Shown here: positions 1 through 9,143 of the stretch, piece after piece | How positions within the stretch are numbered: position 1 is the first letter of the stretch | How the letters are laid out: every line of letters begins with the position of its first letter | Source: Falsihalocynthiibacter sp042445055 | GTDB lineage: Bacteria > Pseudomonadota > Alphaproteobacteria > Rhodobacterales > Rhodobacteraceae | DNA length: 64,000 nucleotides | NCBI RefSeq assembly: GCF_042445055.1 | Contig: NZ_CP170339.1 | Location: 1 to 64,000, forward strand | Direction of reading: 5' to 3' | Position numbers and translations under genes: made by a program | The notes under the pieces: generated by a model | What the model saw: the letters and a program-made list of their open reading frames with translations, nothing else | Told to the model about the DNA's origin: nothing | Database searches by the model: none

Positions 1-99
1 GTGGCTTTTGGAGAAGTGAAACCACATTGGGGGGCAACGCCCACGCATAATCAGGCGGCCTTTGGCCTAATAATAACTTGCGAAGCGGGTAAAGATAGA

Positions 100-1452
100 A
101 TGACGAATGACACTTGGGGAACGGTGCGCAATGAATTGCAAAGGACAGTTGGACAAAGCAACTTCACAAATTGGATTGAACCCCTTGAGTTTTCCGGCCT
201 GAACAATGGCATTGCCGAATTTTCCGTTCCAACCAACTTTATGGGTAACTGGGTCGCGCGGAATTTTGGCGACCAGATCAAGCATCTGCTGAACGAAGCA
301 GGTGAGGCTGTTCATCGGCTTGAGTTTGCGGTCGCCAGCAAATCCACGCCGCGCGCACCTCAGGTAAAGCCTGCCCCGACACCGGCAGCAGAACCCGTAA
401 ACGATTCGCCAGTCCCCGGAGCTCCGCTCGATTCGCGCTTCACTTTCGACAGCTTTGTCGTTGGTAAGCCGAACGAACTCGCACACGCTGCTGCGAAACG
501 TGTGGCCGAGGGTGGACCCGTTTCGTTCAACCCGCTCTTCCTTTATGGCGGCGTTGGCCTTGGTAAAACCCACCTGATGCATGCGATCGCGCATGAGCTT
601 CAACAGGACCGTCCGGACCTAAATGTGGTTTACCTTTCGGCCGAGCAATTCATGTATCGCTTCGTACAGGCACTGCGTGAGCGCAAGATGATGGACTTCA
701 AGGAACTGTTCCGTAGCGTCGACGTTCTAATGGTTGACGACGTCCAGTTCATCGCGGGCAAGGACAGCACCCAAGAAGAGTTCTTTCACACGTTCAACGC
801 GCTAGTGGACCAGAACAAACAGATCATTATTTCAGCAGATCGCGCCCCTGGTGAGATTAAGGACCTCGAAGATCGCATCAAGTCGCGCCTTCAATGCGGC
901 CTTGTTGTTGATCTTCACCCGACCGATTACGAACTTCGCCTTGGCATTCTTCAACAGAAGGTCGAGCAATACCGCCAGCAATATGCTGGGCTGGTGCTTG
1001 CGGATGGCGTTCTTGAATTCCTTGCGCATCGTATTTCGACAAACGTGCGTGTTCTCGAGGGTGCGCTAACGCGGCTCTTTGCTTTTGCTTCGCTTGTTGG
1101 CCGCGAAATCACAATGGAGCTTGCTCAGGATTGTCTCGCGGACATCCTTCGCGCCAGTGACCGCAAGATCACAATCGAAGAAATCCAGCGTCGCGTAAGT
1201 GAGCATTACAACATCCGTCTGTCCGAGATGATCGGTCCGCGACGCGTTCGCAACATCGCGCGGCCTCGTCAGGTCGCAATGTTCCTTTCAAAACAGCTCA
1301 CAAGCCGCAGCCTCCCCGAGATTGGCCGCCGCTTTGGGGGCCGTGATCATACGACGGTTATGCATGGCGTTAAGCGGATTGAAGACCTTCAACTCCACGA
1401 CAGCCAGATCGCTGAGGACCTCGAACTGTTGCGCCGGAGCCTTGAGGCCTGA
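100..1452 (+). CDS. dnaA: Chromosomal replication initiator protein DnaA
   Basis: Binds DnaA boxes at the origin, oligomerises with ATP and melts DNA to start replication. The product is 450 aa from the ATG at 100. An N-terminal helicase-loader-interacting domain begins MTNDTWGTVRNEL and is followed by a Pro/Ala-rich linker. The AAA+ core has the Walker A GGVGLGKT (about residues 150-157) and a Walker B with two Asp (about 213-214). The C-terminal DNA-binding domain carries RDHTTVMHG (about 415-423). The frame is also open back to a GTG at position 1, the first base of the window, and a 483 aa version may be annotated. Family alignment from memory favours 100, because DnaA proteins of this order begin at this point, but no strong ribosome site decides it. 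dnaN follows after 123 bases. Confidence 0.97.
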   Translation: MTNDTWGTVRNELQRTVGQSNFTNWIEPLEFSGLNNGIAEFSVPTNFMGNWVARNFGDQIKHLLNEAGEAVHRLEFAVASKSTPRAPQVKPAPTPAAEPVNDSPVPGAPLDSRFTFDSFVVGKPNELAHAAAKRVAEGGPVSFNPLFLYGGVGLGKTHLMHAIAHELQQDRPDLNVVYLSAEQFMYRFVQALRERKMMDFKELFRSVDVLMVDDVQFIAGKDSTQEEFFHTFNALVDQNKQIIISADRAPGEIKDLEDRIKSRLQCGLVVDLHPTDYELRLGILQQKVEQYRQQYAGLVLADGVLEFLAHRISTNVRVLEGALTRLFAFASLVGREITMELAQDCLADILRASDRKITIEEIQRRVSEHYNIRLSEMIGPRRVRNIARPRQVAMFLSKQLTSRSLPEIGRRFGGRDHTTVMHGVKRIEDLQLHDSQIAEDLELLRRSLEA

Positions 1453-1494
1453 AAACCTTTGCAATAAGTGTCAGAGCCCTTGACGCCCCTGCGA

Positions 1495-1552
1495 TATAAT
1501 CGGACATTCTCACAAACAGTTAACAACGGGCGGGGGCCTCGGCCTACCGCCC
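1495..1552 (+). promoter_or_regulatory. dnaA-dnaN intergenic leader: -10-like TATAAT and GC-rich hairpin
   Basis: The gap between dnaA and dnaN holds a perfect TATAAT at 1495-1500, with no convincing -35 at 16-18 bases (the TTGACG at 1480-1485 is only 9 bases away). A hairpin follows, with arms GGGCGG (1528-1533) and CCGCCC (1547-1552). No T-run follows it, so a leader structure or weak attenuator for dnaN is likelier than a terminator. dnaN probably has its own promoter here in addition to read-through from dnaA. This is inference. Confidence 0.3.
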
Positions 1553-1575
1553 TGCACCTGTCTTAGGAGCATACA

Positions 1576-2694
1576 ATGAAAATCAGTATCGAACGCGCCG
1601 CCCTTCTCAAGGCGATTTCACAGGCACAATCGGTGGTAGAGCGCCGCAACACGATACCGATCCTCGCAAATGTGTTGATCGAAGCCGAGGAAGAGCATGT
1701 CTCCTTCCGCGCGACCGATTTGGACATCGAAGTTGTCGACAAAACACTCGCCCAAGTCGAGCGCGCAGGTGCAACGACTGTCTCCGCTGTGATGCTTCAC
1801 GAGATCGTACGCAAACTTCCTGACGGCGCCCTTGTTCGTTTGACGGATGATGGTGCCTCTGGCCGCCTGACCGTCGAAGCTGGTCGTTCGAATTTCTCGC
1901 TGGCGACGCTTCCCCGCGAGGATTTCCCTGTTATGGCGTCCTCGGAATACTCGGCGAATTTCTCGGCCAAAGCGAGCGTTCTGCGCCGCCTTTTCGACAA
2001 ATCCAAATTCGCAATTTCCACAGAAGAAACCCGCTATTATCTCAACGGCGTCTACATGCACGTTGCTGATTCTGACGGCGGCAAAGTGTTGCGTTGCGTT
2101 GCAACCGACGGCCACCGCCTTGCGCGCATTGACGCGGACCTTCCCGAAGGTGCGGCGGATATGGCTGGCGTTATTGTCCCACGCAAGACTGTGGGCGAGC
2201 TGCGCAAACTTCTGGACGATGACGACGTAGAAATCGCGGTATCTGTGAGCGAGACCAAAGTACGCTTTGCCACACCCGAAATCACCCTGACCTCCAAGGT
2301 TATCGACGGCACTTTCCCTGATTATACGCGCGTGATTCCGTCTGGGAACACCCGCAAGCTAGAGGTTGATTCCGCAGAGTTTGCGAAGGCCGTCGACCGC
2401 GTCGCCACAGTCAGCTCAGAGCGCAGCCGCGCTGTTAAGCTCTCGCTCGACGAAGATCGCCTGATTCTTTCGGTTAACGCGCCTGATAGCGGTGCCGCCG
2501 AAGAAGAACTCGCTGTTGCCTATGCGGATGAGCGTTTGGAAATTGGCTTTAATGCTAAATACTTGCTTGAAATTGCGAGCCAAGTTGATCGCGAGAATGC
2601 AGTGTTTATGTTCAATTCCTCCGCCGATCCGACCTTGATGCGCGAAGGCAATGACACTTCTGCGGTTTATGTCGTCATGCCGATGCGGGTCTAG
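1576..2694 (+). CDS. dnaN: DNA polymerase III subunit beta (sliding clamp)
   Basis: Ring-shaped homodimeric processivity clamp that tethers DNA polymerase III and other clamp-binding proteins to DNA. The 372 aa length is normal for the family. The N-terminus (MKISIERAALLKAISQAQSVVERR) and the C-terminal end in VYVVMPMRV are typical of bacterial beta clamps, which are built from three repeated clamp domains. The start is supported by a TAGGAG site 8 bases upstream. It lies between dnaA and recF, and its stop is followed at once by a sequence able to pair with the recF ribosome binding site. Confidence 0.97.
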   Translation: MKISIERAALLKAISQAQSVVERRNTIPILANVLIEAEEEHVSFRATDLDIEVVDKTLAQVERAGATTVSAVMLHEIVRKLPDGALVRLTDDGASGRLTVEAGRSNFSLATLPREDFPVMASSEYSANFSAKASVLRRLFDKSKFAISTEETRYYLNGVYMHVADSDGGKVLRCVATDGHRLARIDADLPEGAADMAGVIVPRKTVGELRKLLDDDDVEIAVSVSETKVRFATPEITLTSKVIDGTFPDYTRVIPSGNTRKLEVDSAEFAKAVDRVATVSSERSRAVKLSLDEDRLILSVNAPDSGAAEEELAVAYADERLEIGFNAKYLLEIASQVDRENAVFMFNSSADPTLMREGNDTSAVYVVMPMRV

Positions 2695-2700
2695 GGCGAT

Positions 2701-2730
2701 TGCCCCTTAAACCTGGCCGCGAAGGGGGCA
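2701..2730 (+). promoter_or_regulatory. Hairpin occluding the recF ribosome binding site
   Basis: TGCCCCTT (2701-2708), starting seven bases after the dnaN stop codon, is complementary to AAGGGGgCA (2722-2730) with one bulged G. The 3' arm contains the recF Shine-Dalgarno AAGGGGG (2722-2728), 6 bases before the recF ATG. Folding would block recF translation unless ribosomes finishing dnaN open it, so this looks like a translational-coupling device keeping RecF low. The pairing is visible in the sequence; the regulatory role is inferred. Confidence 0.5.
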
Positions 2731-2734
2731 TCAT

Positions 2735-3844
2735 ATGTCACTAGCCCTGCGCGAACTGACACTTTCCCATTTCCGATCACACAAGAAATCCCGCCTCGAA
2801 CTTTCGGGGCGGCCAGTTGCCATTCACGGGGCAAATGGAGCAGGCAAAACCAGCCTGCTTGAGGCTATCTCTCTGCTCTCCCCCGGACGTGGCTTGCGGC
2901 GCGCAACTGCGCAGGAAATGACCCGCAAGACCGAGGCGATAGGCTGGAAGGTTTCCGCAACGCTAAGCCGCGCAAACGACCTCCATGAAATCGAAACATG
3001 GTCAGAGAGTGGCGCGCCCCGACAGGTCCGTATTGACGGCAAGGCTGCCACCCAACTCTCTCTCGGCGAAATCGCTCCTGTGCTTTGGCTTGTTCCCTCT
3101 ATGGATCGACTTTGGATTGAGGGCGCCGAAGGACGCCGCCGATTTCTGGATCGGATGGTCCTGAGCTTTCTCCCAAAGCATGCAACGGCCGTTCTGACCT
3201 ATGAGAAAACCATGCGCGAGCGAAACCGCCTCTTGAAGGATCAGGTTCGCGACCCCGCTTGGTATGAGGCACTAGAGTCGCAAATGGCGAAATCAGGTGC
3301 CGAAATCTCCGCCAACCGCGTCAAAGTTCTGGCGCAGGTTTCAGCCGCACAAGAGCGCGCGGAAACGCAATTCCCCGCCGCGTCACTGACCTTGGTTCAA
3401 GGAGATGGCACGCCACAAGAAACCACGCCTCCTGAAACGCTCGCACAAATGTTCGCGCACAATCGCGCTGCCGATATTCGTGCAGGACGAACGCTTGTGG
3501 GACCACATCGCGCGGACCTTGCGGCAATCTATCAAGAGAAAGACATTCCCGCTCGCGATTGCTCCACCGGAGAGCAAAAGGCGCTGCTGATCTCACTTGT
3601 GCTCTCGAACTGCCGCGCTCTTTCGCAAGAGTTGGGCACACCCCCGCTTTTGCTTCTGGACGAAGTCGCCGCACATCTGGATGCTGCGCGGCGCGCGGCG
3701 CTGTATGACGAACTCTGCGCAGTAGGTGCACAGGCCTTTATGACGGGTACAGGTGCGGAACTGTTCACCGAGATATCACAACGCGCCGAGAGCTACGAAG
3801 TTCAGGACCACGGTGGAACCTCTGTTGTAGTGCCTACGTCATGA
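2735..3844 (+). CDS. recF: DNA replication and repair protein RecF
   Basis: SMC-like ATPase that acts with RecO and RecR to load RecA at single-strand gaps. The product is 369 aa. Walker A GANGAGKTS lies at residues 32-40, the ABC-type signature STGEQKALL is near residue 280, and a Walker B LLLLDEVAAHLD follows. It sits in the conserved dnaN-recF-gyrB neighbourhood. Its stop overlaps the next start as ATGA (3841-3844), so the following LysE-type gene is translationally coupled to it. Confidence 0.95.
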   Translation: MSLALRELTLSHFRSHKKSRLELSGRPVAIHGANGAGKTSLLEAISLLSPGRGLRRATAQEMTRKTEAIGWKVSATLSRANDLHEIETWSESGAPRQVRIDGKAATQLSLGEIAPVLWLVPSMDRLWIEGAEGRRRFLDRMVLSFLPKHATAVLTYEKTMRERNRLLKDQVRDPAWYEALESQMAKSGAEISANRVKVLAQVSAAQERAETQFPAASLTLVQGDGTPQETTPPETLAQMFAHNRAADIRAGRTLVGPHRADLAAIYQEKDIPARDCSTGEQKALLISLVLSNCRALSQELGTPPLLLLDEVAAHLDAARRAALYDELCAVGAQAFMTGTGAELFTEISQRAESYEVQDHGGTSVVVPTS

Positions 3845-4470
3845 CGCTATCGGGCACTGATATTGCGCTCTATGCGCTTGCTTTGCTGATCCTGTTCCTC
3901 ACACCTGGTCCTGTCTGGCTGGCGATTGTTGCGCGTTCTATGTCTGGCGGCTTCAAGGCCGCTTGGCCGCTGGCTCTTGGCGTGGCTGTGGGTGACGCAT
4001 TCTGGCCCCTACTCGCAATTCTTGGCGTCAGTTGGCTCGTAGATGAAATCCAAGGTTTGATGATCTGGATGCGCTATTTCGCGGTCGTCTTCTTCCTCTT
4101 TCTTGGGGTGGGCCTTTTGCGCAACGCCGACAAGACCGTAACGACCGACAGCCGCCTAACCCGCCCCGGAATTTGGGCCGGTTTCCTTGCGGGGGTGGCT
4201 GTAATTCTCGGAAATCCCAAGGCGATATTATTCTACATGGGAATGCTGCCGGGGTTCTTTGACCTCACGTCGATCACAGGTACGGACATCACAGTAATCG
4301 TAATTATCTCGATGGCCGTGCCACTCATTGGGAACCTAGCATTTGCCACACTGATCGACCGCGCACGGGTGGTAATGGCGACCCCAACCGCCATGAGACG
4401 GATGAATATTTCCGCGGGTGTTTTGCTGATTGGCGTGGGCTTGTTTTTGGGTGCTACGGCACATCATTAA
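3841..4470 (+). CDS. LysE/RhtB family amino-acid exporter
   Basis: Inner-membrane translocator of the LysE/RhtB family, which export amino acids or related small molecules; the substrate cannot be read from sequence. The 209 aa product has the usual six hydrophobic segments and the family motif near residues 20-30 (LTPGPVWLAI), followed by a glycine-rich stretch. It starts within the recF stop (ATGA) and probably shares the recF transcript. It separates recF from gyrB, which are often adjacent in alphaproteobacteria. Confidence 0.85.
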   Translation: MTLSGTDIALYALALLILFLTPGPVWLAIVARSMSGGFKAAWPLALGVAVGDAFWPLLAILGVSWLVDEIQGLMIWMRYFAVVFFLFLGVGLLRNADKTVTTDSRLTRPGIWAGFLAGVAVILGNPKAILFYMGMLPGFFDLTSITGTDITVIVIISMAVPLIGNLAFATLIDRARVVMATPTAMRRMNISAGVLLIGVGLFLGATAHH

Positions 4471-4484
4471 ATGCGCCCAATCGC

Positions 4485-4513
4485 GTGACAAGCACGTTGA
4501 AATCCCCTATAAA
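4485..4513 (+). promoter_or_regulatory. Probable gyrB promoter (GTGACA-N17-TATAAA)
   Basis: GTGACA at 4485-4490 and TATAAA at 4508-4513 are separated by exactly 17 bases, each one base from the sigma-70 consensus. Transcription would start near 4520, giving gyrB a leader of about 20 bases. This promoter would separate gyrB from the dnaN-recF-lysE transcript. Confidence 0.5.
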
Positions 4514-4539
4514 TAACAAAAATACGAAGGATGCCTCAA

Positions 4540-6957
4540 ATGGCCGAAAACGCGCAGTCGCCAGAAGATTACGGTGCAGATTCCATCAAAGTTCTCAAAG
4601 GCTTAGAAGCCGTACGCAAACGTCCGGGGATGTACATCGGTGATACCGATGACGGCTCGGGTTTGCATCATATGGTTTATGAGGTTGTGGACAACGGCAT
4701 CGACGAGGCTCTTGCGGGTCATGCCGACGCTGTGAACGTCACAATTCATGCCGATGACTCGGTTTCTGTGGGCGACAACGGGCGCGGAATTCCGGTTGGC
4801 ATTCACGAAGAAGAGGGCGTGTCTGCAGCAGAGGTCATCATGACCCAGCTACACGCTGGCGGGAAGTTCGACAGCAACTCGTACAAGGTTTCTGGCGGTC
4901 TTCACGGCGTGGGTGTTTCGGTTGTGAATGCGCTTTCTGATTATCTCGAACTTCGGATTTGGCGCGATGGAAAAGAGCACTACGCCAAATTCGCTCACGG
5001 CGACACAGTCGAGCCTTTGCGGGTTGTCGGCGATGCGAACGGGCGCAAAGGGACTGAAGTACGCTTCCTTGCTTCTACGGATACGTTTTCGAACCGTGAA
5101 TACAGCTTTGAAACGCTAGAGAAACGTTTGCGGGAACTTGCATTCTTGAACTCGGGCGTGCGGATCATCCTTGTGGACGAGCGCCCCGCAGAGCACCTAA
5201 AGACCGAGCTATTCTACGAAGGGGGCGTGCGAGAATTCGTTAAGTATCTGGATCGCAGCAAATCACCCGTGATGCCTGAGCCGATCTTTATGGTTGGCGA
5301 AAAGGACGACATTGGTGTCGAAGTCGCGATGTGGTGGAACGACAGCTATCATGAAAACGTGCTGCCGTTTACCAACAACATTCCCCAACGGGATGGTGGA
5401 ACGCATATGGCGGGATTGCGCGGAGCCTTGACGCGCACGATCAATAACTATGCACAGTCCAGCGGCATCGCGAAGAAAGAGAAAGTCTCGTTCACAGGTG
5501 ACGACGCTCGCGAAGGGCTGACATGTGTACTTTCCGTCAAGGTTCCTGATCCGAAATTCTCGAGCCAAACCAAGGATAAACTTGTCTCCTCCGAAGTTCG
5601 CCCCGCAGTGGAAAGCCTTGTGAACGAAAAACTCTCCGAGTGGTTCGAGGAAAACCCGAACGAGGCGAAACTTATCGTCGGCAAGATCGTTGAGGCCGCA
5701 TTGGCCCGCGAGGCAGCCCGCAAGGCGCGCGAACTTACTCGGCGCAAAACTGCGATGGATGTGAACTTCCTCGCTGGTAAGCTCAAGGACTGTTCTGAGA
5801 AAGACCCCTCCAAATCCGAAGTCTTTATCGTGGAGGGTGACTCTGCGGGTGGCTCTGCTCAAACGGGGCGCGATCGGATGACCCAAGCGGTTCTGCCGCT
5901 GCGCGGGAAAATCCTTAACGTTGAACGCGCACGATTTGACCGGATGCTTGCAAGCCAAGAGATCGGCAACCTCGTTATGGCGCTCGGCACTGGAATTGGG
6001 CGTGACGAGTTCAATATCGAGAAGCTCCGCTATCATAAGATCGTCATCATGACCGATGCGGATGTGGACGGCGCGCATATTCGAACGCTGCTGCTCACGT
6101 TCTTTTATCGTCAAATGCCTGAACTGATTGAAGGTGGCTATCTCTATATTGCGCAGCCGCCGCTTTATAAGGTTTCACGCGGAAAGTCAGAACGCTACCT
6201 TAAGGACCAGACGGAGCTTGACAACTATTTAATCGATCAAGGAATTGATGGTGCAATTCTTCGTCTTTCCTCAGGTGAAGAAATTGCTGGCGCAGACCTA
6301 CTCCGCGTCGTTGAAGAGGCGCGCCAAGTGCGCCGTATTCTCCAAGCGTTCCCGACCCATTATCCGCAACACATTCTGGAACAAGCGGCCATCGCCGCAG
6401 CGTTTGTGCCCGGTGCTGTAGATCAGGACCTACAACGTGTCGCAGATAACATCGCGGCTCGCCTAGACAGTATCGCGCTGGAGTATGAGCGTGGCTGGCA
6501 AGGTCGCCCAACCCAAGACAAGGGTATCCGCCTTGCACGCTTGCTTCGTGGCGTAGAAGAAGTGCGCACACTTGACGGTGGCGTCCTTCGCTCTGGAGAG
6601 GCGCGCAAGCTTGGCACCTATACTGAAACGCTGCGTGATGTTTACGGAAAGCCATCAAGGCTCGTTCGCAAAGACAAAGAAACGCTCGTTCACGGTCCTA
6701 GCGAACTTCTTCAGGCGATCCTTGCCGAAGGCGAAAAGGGCCTTTCCCTACAGCGCTATAAGGGCCTTGGCGAGATGAACCCAGACCAACTTTGGGAAAC
6801 CACCCTTGATCCAGACGCCCGAACACTCCTTCAAGTGAGGGTCGAGGATATGGCAGAGGCAGACAACCTGTTCACCAAGCTAATGGGTGACGTCGTAGAG
6901 CCTCGCCGTGAGTTCATTCAACAGAACGCTCTCACTGTCGAGAACCTAGACTTCTAG
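4540..6957 (+). CDS. gyrB: DNA gyrase subunit B
   Basis: ATPase subunit of the GyrA2GyrB2 topoisomerase that introduces negative supercoils. The product is 805 aa. The GHKL ATPase domain shows EVVDNGIDEALAGH, DNGRGIPV and GGLHGVGVSVVNALS. The TOPRIM domain shows EGDSAGGSA, PLRGKILNVE and DADVDGAHI, and the C-terminus has QRYKGLGEMN. An ATG at 4531 lies immediately against AAGGA (4527-4531), too close to use it, whereas the ATG at 4540 is spaced by 8 bases, so 4540 is chosen. An insertion between TOPRIM and the tail (roughly residues 580-680) is usual in proteobacterial GyrB. Confidence 0.97.
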   Translation: MAENAQSPEDYGADSIKVLKGLEAVRKRPGMYIGDTDDGSGLHHMVYEVVDNGIDEALAGHADAVNVTIHADDSVSVGDNGRGIPVGIHEEEGVSAAEVIMTQLHAGGKFDSNSYKVSGGLHGVGVSVVNALSDYLELRIWRDGKEHYAKFAHGDTVEPLRVVGDANGRKGTEVRFLASTDTFSNREYSFETLEKRLRELAFLNSGVRIILVDERPAEHLKTELFYEGGVREFVKYLDRSKSPVMPEPIFMVGEKDDIGVEVAMWWNDSYHENVLPFTNNIPQRDGGTHMAGLRGALTRTINNYAQSSGIAKKEKVSFTGDDAREGLTCVLSVKVPDPKFSSQTKDKLVSSEVRPAVESLVNEKLSEWFEENPNEAKLIVGKIVEAALAREAARKARELTRRKTAMDVNFLAGKLKDCSEKDPSKSEVFIVEGDSAGGSAQTGRDRMTQAVLPLRGKILNVERARFDRMLASQEIGNLVMALGTGIGRDEFNIEKLRYHKIVIMTDADVDGAHIRTLLLTFFYRQMPELIEGGYLYIAQPPLYKVSRGKSERYLKDQTELDNYLIDQGIDGAILRLSSGEEIAGADLLRVVEEARQVRRILQAFPTHYPQHILEQAAIAAAFVPGAVDQDLQRVADNIAARLDSIALEYERGWQGRPTQDKGIRLARLLRGVEEVRTLDGGVLRSGEARKLGTYTETLRDVYGKPSRLVRKDKETLVHGPSELLQAILAEGEKGLSLQRYKGLGEMNPDQLWETTLDPDARTLLQVRVEDMAEADNLFTKLMGDVVEPRREFIQQNALTVENLDF

Positions 6958-7014
6958 AGAATTGTAGGGGCGTGCAAATTTCTGCATTCGCCGCAAAAGT
7001 CTGCGTAAATTCCC

Positions 7015-7053
7015 ATCAGGGCCGTATTGCACCGCACTCAATATGGCCCTGAT
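7015..7053. terminator. Long stem-loop downstream of gyrB
   Basis: ATCAGGGCCGTATTG (7015-7029) pairs over all 15 bases with 7039-7053, the only non-Watson-Crick pair being one G-U, around a 9-base loop. It lies between convergent gyrB and the flavoprotein gene and could terminate either transcript. Neither side has a good T-run, so Rho-assisted termination or 3'-end protection is as likely as classical intrinsic termination. The rest of 6958-7138 shows only a 10-base palindrome CTAGCGCTAG at 7119-7128. Confidence 0.55.
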
Positions 7054-7138
7054 AAGCAGTTAAAGAATACTCTGGAGTCGATTGCATTTTCTGCTGGCCA
7101 GCTTTCGCACTAAACGCTCTAGCGCTAGTTAGCCCACT

Positions 7139-7891
7139 TCAGACGTGCTTTATAAACGGTGTGACGCTTGGGGCTTCAGGACGCAGGCGGCCGTGTTCAT
7201 CGAAATCATGGTCTGCGTTAAACGCCATGAGGGGCAAGTTATCGAAATCTTTAATGATATCGTTATGCGCCGCCAGATGGGCTGCGAGCCTAGCTTCGGT
7301 CTTTTCCTTTTTGTCGCCTTTCCAGTAGCCATGAACTCCGTGCACAACCTGTGGCTTCGCGACTTTGCATCCCAAGTATCGAAACGTGTAGGCCAATGGC
7401 CAAAGCAACATTCGCACGTCACCTTCCCTCCCGTCCGGCGCACTTTCGGCTTCCTGCGAGCCAGTACTAACACAGAACAGTACGGTTTTGTCGCGATGAC
7501 GGCCTGTATCGAACCGCTCTTTTGAGGTGTGCATGGCACCGTGGGCAAGCACACGATCACACCAGCCCTTGATGATTGCTGGAGGGCCGAACCACCAAAT
7601 CGGGAAGTGCAGAATAATTCGATCCGCGGCTAGAAGCTTGTCCATTTCTTGTAAAACGCTGGCAGGAATAGTTCCTGTATCCGACGCATGCTCTTGGCAT
7701 TTAAGAACATCGAAACCAGTACTGTCCTCATAATGGTCAAATCGCTCGACCGGGTCAAAACCGTCTTGAACCAAGTCCGAACGGGACACGCCCCCACCCA
7801 ATGAACGGCTCGCAATTTCGGTCTGCTTTGCCCAAGACCCCGTAAACGATCCTCTGTGCGGATGCGCCATTACGATAAGCGTTTGTGTCAC
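7139..7891 (-). CDS. NAD(P)H:quinone oxidoreductase-like flavoprotein (KefF/MdaB/NQO type)
   Basis: Flavodoxin-fold protein of the two-electron quinone reductase family, which reduces quinones with NAD(P)H through bound flavin. The product is 250 aa. The N-terminus has the flavin-phosphate loop AHPHRGSFTGSWA, and the middle has HFPIWWFGPPAIIKGWCDRV, the family hallmark. The GTG at 7891 is chosen because an AAGGA site (7899-7903) lies 7 bases upstream. The longer open frame to 7993 has no such site and adds residues not expected in the family. It converges with gyrB and is followed by the long stem-loop at 7015-7053. Confidence 0.85.
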   Translation of the reverse strand: MTQTLIVMAHPHRGSFTGSWAKQTEIASRSLGGGVSRSDLVQDGFDPVERFDHYEDSTGFDVLKCQEHASDTGTIPASVLQEMDKLLAADRIILHFPIWWFGPPAIIKGWCDRVLAHGAMHTSKERFDTGRHRDKTVLFCVSTGSQEAESAPDGREGDVRMLLWPLAYTFRYLGCKVAKPQVVHGVHGYWKGDKKEKTEARLAAHLAAHNDIIKDFDNLPLMAFNADHDFDEHGRLRPEAPSVTPFIKHV

Positions 7892-8009
7892 CTGTAGGTC
7901 CTTGTCTCGTCTCGATTTTCTCCACAAGACAGATATGCAGACTGCGACTGGGAATCTAGTGCTGAAGTTTGGCATCAAGCGGCCATTCCGCACGCGATAC
8001 GGGAACTGG

Positions 8010-9047
8010 TTAATCAGGCAGCAGTCTCCAGTGATTGCTTCCGACCTGTTCGAGGTTCTGGCGTGCTGCGGCCGTTTCGCCGTGGTTTAGCAATCGGTTG
8101 AGGTCATGGCCGACCTCCTTGTTATAGATATGATAGAGATGACCACTCGCAGACCTTAGCTGTAGGTCGCTCGTATCGATCACCTCGACACCCTCTAGGC
8201 TTGCAACATCGTTCCCACTTGTCCCAAGTCGTGGATAACCGTGAAGTTGTTCGGAAACGGCCAGCGCTTGGTCAGAATTAGAGGTATAAATCGTGATGCT
8301 ACGCGCGAGCGGGCGAATACGCGGCAGGAGTTTTCTGAATACTTCGAAATCAATATCAGACGCCAGAAGCACGACATTCCCAAAGCGCATATCTGGATGG
8401 GACCCAGCGATTTCATAGAGCGCAAGAGTTAGCCCGCGTCCACCAAGGCTGTGCCCTGCAAGATCTACGTTGCCGCTGCCGAAGCGGTCGTGCAATTCCA
8501 CGATGATATCTGCCAAGTCCGGCACACTCCAATACAGGTTCACCTCGTCCCGCGCATAGTTCCGCAGAGTGCCATCGGAGGGCCAGCTAAACCAAAGGAA
8601 TCTGTTCTCAAGACCCGCGTTCTCTTTGAAAACCGTTGCGCGCCGACACCCTTTCTCGAAGTCCATATAATATCCATGGATGTACAGAAGCGGAGCATCG
8701 GGCCCGTTGGCCTTGATATCGCCGAGCAAACTATCGCGAGAGGTTTCTTCGATGGCATCCAGTTTGAGAATTTCTTCAGGAATTCGGAACGGTGCGCGGT
8801 CGGCCACAGATGAGAGGAAGTCGAGACTCACCTGATCAAGTAAGCACCTACCAGCGCTGAGAGTGCCGCGATCGTCACCATAGAATTGATCGGGGCTGTT
8901 TCCCTCTAGCCGATTCCGTACTGTCAGGTATGGGACCCCGCGTTCGTATGAAATCGATTGAGCGTTCACACGATCCGGCAAAACCAAGGCCGCGATAAAA
9001 ATGTTACTGAAAATCAGAAACGCCAGACTGAGTACAGTCGTCCTCAT
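8010..9047 (-). CDS. Secreted alpha/beta hydrolase (DUF900-like)
   Basis: Predicted exported alpha/beta hydrolase of 345 aa with an N-terminal signal peptide ending about NAQ (residue 30). An oxyanion-hole-like HGYY occurs near 124-127 and the nucleophile elbow GHSLGG near 198-203 (Ser200). A His in SASGHLYH near the C-terminus could complete the triad. The region around FLWFSWPSDG resembles DUF900-type hydrolases. The substrate is unknown. The gene is divergent from the LacI-family gene, with 271 bases between the two starts. Confidence 0.75.
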   Translation of the reverse strand: MRTTVLSLAFLIFSNIFIAALVLPDRVNAQSISYERGVPYLTVRNRLEGNSPDQFYGDDRGTLSAGRCLLDQVSLDFLSSVADRAPFRIPEEILKLDAIEETSRDSLLGDIKANGPDAPLLYIHGYYMDFEKGCRRATVFKENAGLENRFLWFSWPSDGTLRNYARDEVNLYWSVPDLADIIVELHDRFGSGNVDLAGHSLGGRGLTLALYEIAGSHPDMRFGNVVLLASDIDFEVFRKLLPRIRPLARSITIYTSNSDQALAVSEQLHGYPRLGTSGNDVASLEGVEVIDTSDLQLRSASGHLYHIYNKEVGHDLNRLLNHGETAAARQNLEQVGSNHWRLLPD

Positions 9048-9143
9048 CCGCTAAACTCCAAATAATAGACATTCAATCACTTACACAATTTAAGCGACAA
9101 TACCATTCAGTCTATTAACATCTTTTCTGGGAATTTAGCAGCC

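Noticed and set aside
1..99. GTG start giving a 33-residue N-terminal extension of DnaA
   Set aside because: The extension does not resemble DnaA N-termini of this group as remembered, though it cannot be excluded because upstream sequence is missing.
1480..1500. TTGACG...TATAAT promoter upstream of dnaN
   Set aside because: The spacing is 9 bases, far too short for a sigma-70 promoter; only the -10-like hexamer was kept, with low confidence.
5263..6114. 283-codon open frame antisense to gyrB
   Set aside because: It is a shadow of the conserved TOPRIM/ATPase coding sequence, with no motif or independent start signal.
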